Of a stretch of 7,652 nucleotides of DNA, positions 6,413-7,652 are shown piece after piece (position 1 is the first letter of the stretch; each line of letters begins with the position of its first letter). A program made the position numbers and the translations under genes. The stretch is from Clostridiales bacterium (lineage in GTDB: Bacteria > Bacillota > Clostridia > Tissierellales > Sedimentibacteraceae), in assembly GCA_003457065.1 (NCBI GenBank), contig DMJQ01000081.1, positions 831-8,482 on the forward strand, given 5' to 3'. The notes under the pieces were generated by a model. That model did no database searches. It saw nothing but the letters and a program-made list of their open reading frames with translations, and was not told the origin of the DNA.

Positions 6413-7652
6413 TTGAAAAAAAATAAAAACTCCAATGATGCAAAAGCTATATTATGGCGATTCGTTTCAGCAGTTATAATAGTTGTTATTTTGGTGACGG
6501 CTAAACATTTTATATTGCGATATCATATAAACAACATTTACGAATCTACAAAAATAGCTGAGCAGGAACATGCCGATACTGTCAATGATCAGATAAAACT
6601 TATTGACAGAGCAGAAACCATATCATATGTTATAATTTTATCCTTAGTAATATTTTTAACACTGTTCATATTTATGCCGGCTTTGAGAGGCCTGTCAAAA
6701 GCATTTTCAGATATAGAAGAAAGCAACGGCAACATTATGAAACTGTTTAAAATTGTTCATGGTGCAATTTTTCTCATTGATCAGAAAACAACGCAGATAA
6801 TGCTCATGAACAAACAGGCTGAAAGACTAATTAATGCTGAAAATACAGATATAATATATTTAAAGGAACATTTTCAGTTTATGTCGCAGGACTTTTGTGA
6901 TGTTATGGAAATGTTTAAGAACAACGAACAAAATGAAAATATGGCCCTCCAGATAATTGTTAACGGAAATGAAAAAATGCATGTCATTGTTACCACCGTG
7001 AAAACACATTTCAATAAAAAAGCTGCAATATTAATAGGATTATTTGACATATCAGAACAGAAACAGACTGAAGAAGCATTTAAAACCCTTGCCATAACCG
7101 ATAAACTAACAGGACTTTACAACAGATTTTATTTTGAAAAAAGAGTGAATGATGAAATTGAAATCGCAGATAAATATGGCGAGCCCATTTCAATGATGTT
7201 ATTGGATTTAGACCATTTTAAGAACATTAATGATACATGGGGACACCCTGTGGGAGATGAAGTGCTGAAGCAGACTGCGGATACATTGACGGGTGCTACA
7301 AGAAAATCGGATTTTGTTTTCAGGGTTGGCGGCGAAGAATTTGTTGTTCTGATGCCAAAAACAAACATCCTTGCGGCAGAAGTTGTTGCCGAAAAAATAC
7401 GAAAGGCATTGGAATTGGTAGATCATCCTGTTGCAGGGAAAATTACCGCAAGCATCGGCGTTGCCGAGAGAATAAAAAATGAACTGCTTGACGACTGGTA
7501 CAAAAGAGTTGACAAAGCCCTTTATTGCGCAAAAGAAGGTGGAAGAAACTGTGTTGTTAATTTTGAAAAAAGCAGTCATCCTGCCACAATTCATATAGAA
7601 TGGAAAAAAGAGTGGGAATGCGGAAATAAAATAATCGACAGACAACACAAAT
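6413..7652 (+). CDS. Membrane diguanylate cyclase, PAS-GGDEF-hemerythrin, 3' end missing
   Basis: This frame stays open to the right edge (413 codons visible). The start is TTG 6413, with AGAGG (6399-6403) 9 nt upstream; the frame has a stop at 6374-6376 and no other start codon before the first membrane helix. Order of parts: TM1 (about 15-35), a short outside loop (36-68), TM2 (69-91), a PAS-like domain (about 107-215), GGDEF (about 226-385), and the beginning of a hemerythrin domain (from 396). The cyclase looks active: DKLTGLYNR (230-238), LDLDHFK (264-270), and GGEEF (306-310). The product inhibition site RxxD (Arg297-Asp300) is intact. It should make c-di-GMP from GTP. The last residues, W397 then G404 and IDRQHK (408-413), match the start of bacteriohemerythrin, whose di-iron site binds O2. 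This suggests oxygen- or redox-controlled c-di-GMP synthesis. The remaining iron ligands lie beyond the window. Confidence 0.9.
   Translation, partial: MKKNKNSNDAKAILWRFVSAVIIVVILVTAKHFILRYHINNIYESTKIAEQEHADTVNDQIKLIDRAETISYVIILSLVIFLTLFIFMPALRGLSKAFSDIEESNGNIMKLFKIVHGAIFLIDQKTTQIMLMNKQAERLINAENTDIIYLKEHFQFMSQDFCDVMEMFKNNEQNENMALQIIVNGNEKMHVIVTTVKTHFNKKAAILIGLFDISEQKQTEEAFKTLAITDKLTGLYNRFYFEKRVNDEIEIADKYGEPISMMLLDLDHFKNINDTWGHPVGDEVLKQTADTLTGATRKSDFVFRVGGEEFVVLMPKTNILAAEVVAEKIRKALELVDHPVAGKITASIGVAERIKNELLDDWYKRVDKALYCAKEGGRNCVVNFEKSSHPATIHIEWKKEWECGNKIIDRQHK

Noticed and set aside
7208..7648. 146-codon minus-strand frame at the right end
   Set aside because: It is antisense to the well-conserved GGDEF domain, whose frame explains the sequence fully.

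Overview
The window looks like a chromosomal segment of an anaerobic Clostridia-type Firmicute. The evidence is moderately AT-rich DNA, strong purine-rich ribosome binding sites (AAAGGAGG, GGGGAGG, AGGAAGGG), a secreted protein with three S-layer homology domains, a DegV protein, and a GGDEF protein that runs into a bacteriohemerythrin domain. No tRNA, rRNA, CRISPR array, insertion sequence or phage gene was seen. The species cannot be fixed from this sequence.

Layout. (1) 1-1555: the 3' part of an AtuA-family (DUF1446) gene, cut by the left edge, followed 5 nt later by a DUF4387 gene. The two look like the two halves of a full-length AtuA protein made as separate polypeptides. (2) 1532-3068: a promoter overlapping the end of the DUF4387 gene, a leader of about 110 nt with a long nested hairpin, and a sodium:solute symporter family permease. 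Together with region 1 this looks like a small catabolic locus for uptake and breakdown of an organic or branched-chain acid; the substrate cannot be read from the sequence. (3) 3055-4067, minus strand: galE (UDP-glucose 4-epimerase), broken by a single-base deletion near 3488-3490. Its 3' end overlaps the permease gene tail to tail by 14 bp. (4) 4164-5079: a promoter and a DegV/FakB-type fatty-acid-binding gene, divergent from galE. (5) 5080-6200: a 191-nt upstream region ending in an 11-bp hairpin, then a secreted SLH protein with a C-terminal cadherin-like beta-sandwich domain. (6) 6201-7652: a 212-nt intergenic region with an extended -10 promoter, then a membrane diguanylate cyclase starting at TTG. 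It is laid out as TM-loop-TM-PAS-GGDEF and enters a hemerythrin domain just before the right edge.

The genes are functionally diverse: acid catabolism and transport, nucleotide-sugar metabolism, fatty-acid binding, cell surface, and c-di-GMP signalling. Apart from the AtuA/DUF4387 pair they appear to be separate transcription units. The points most worth a second look are the structured leader of the permease gene, a possible regulatory RNA whose closing stem competes with a helix over the Shine-Dalgarno, and the GGDEF-hemerythrin fusion. The galE frameshift also needs checking. I did not recognise a clearly new multi-gene system.
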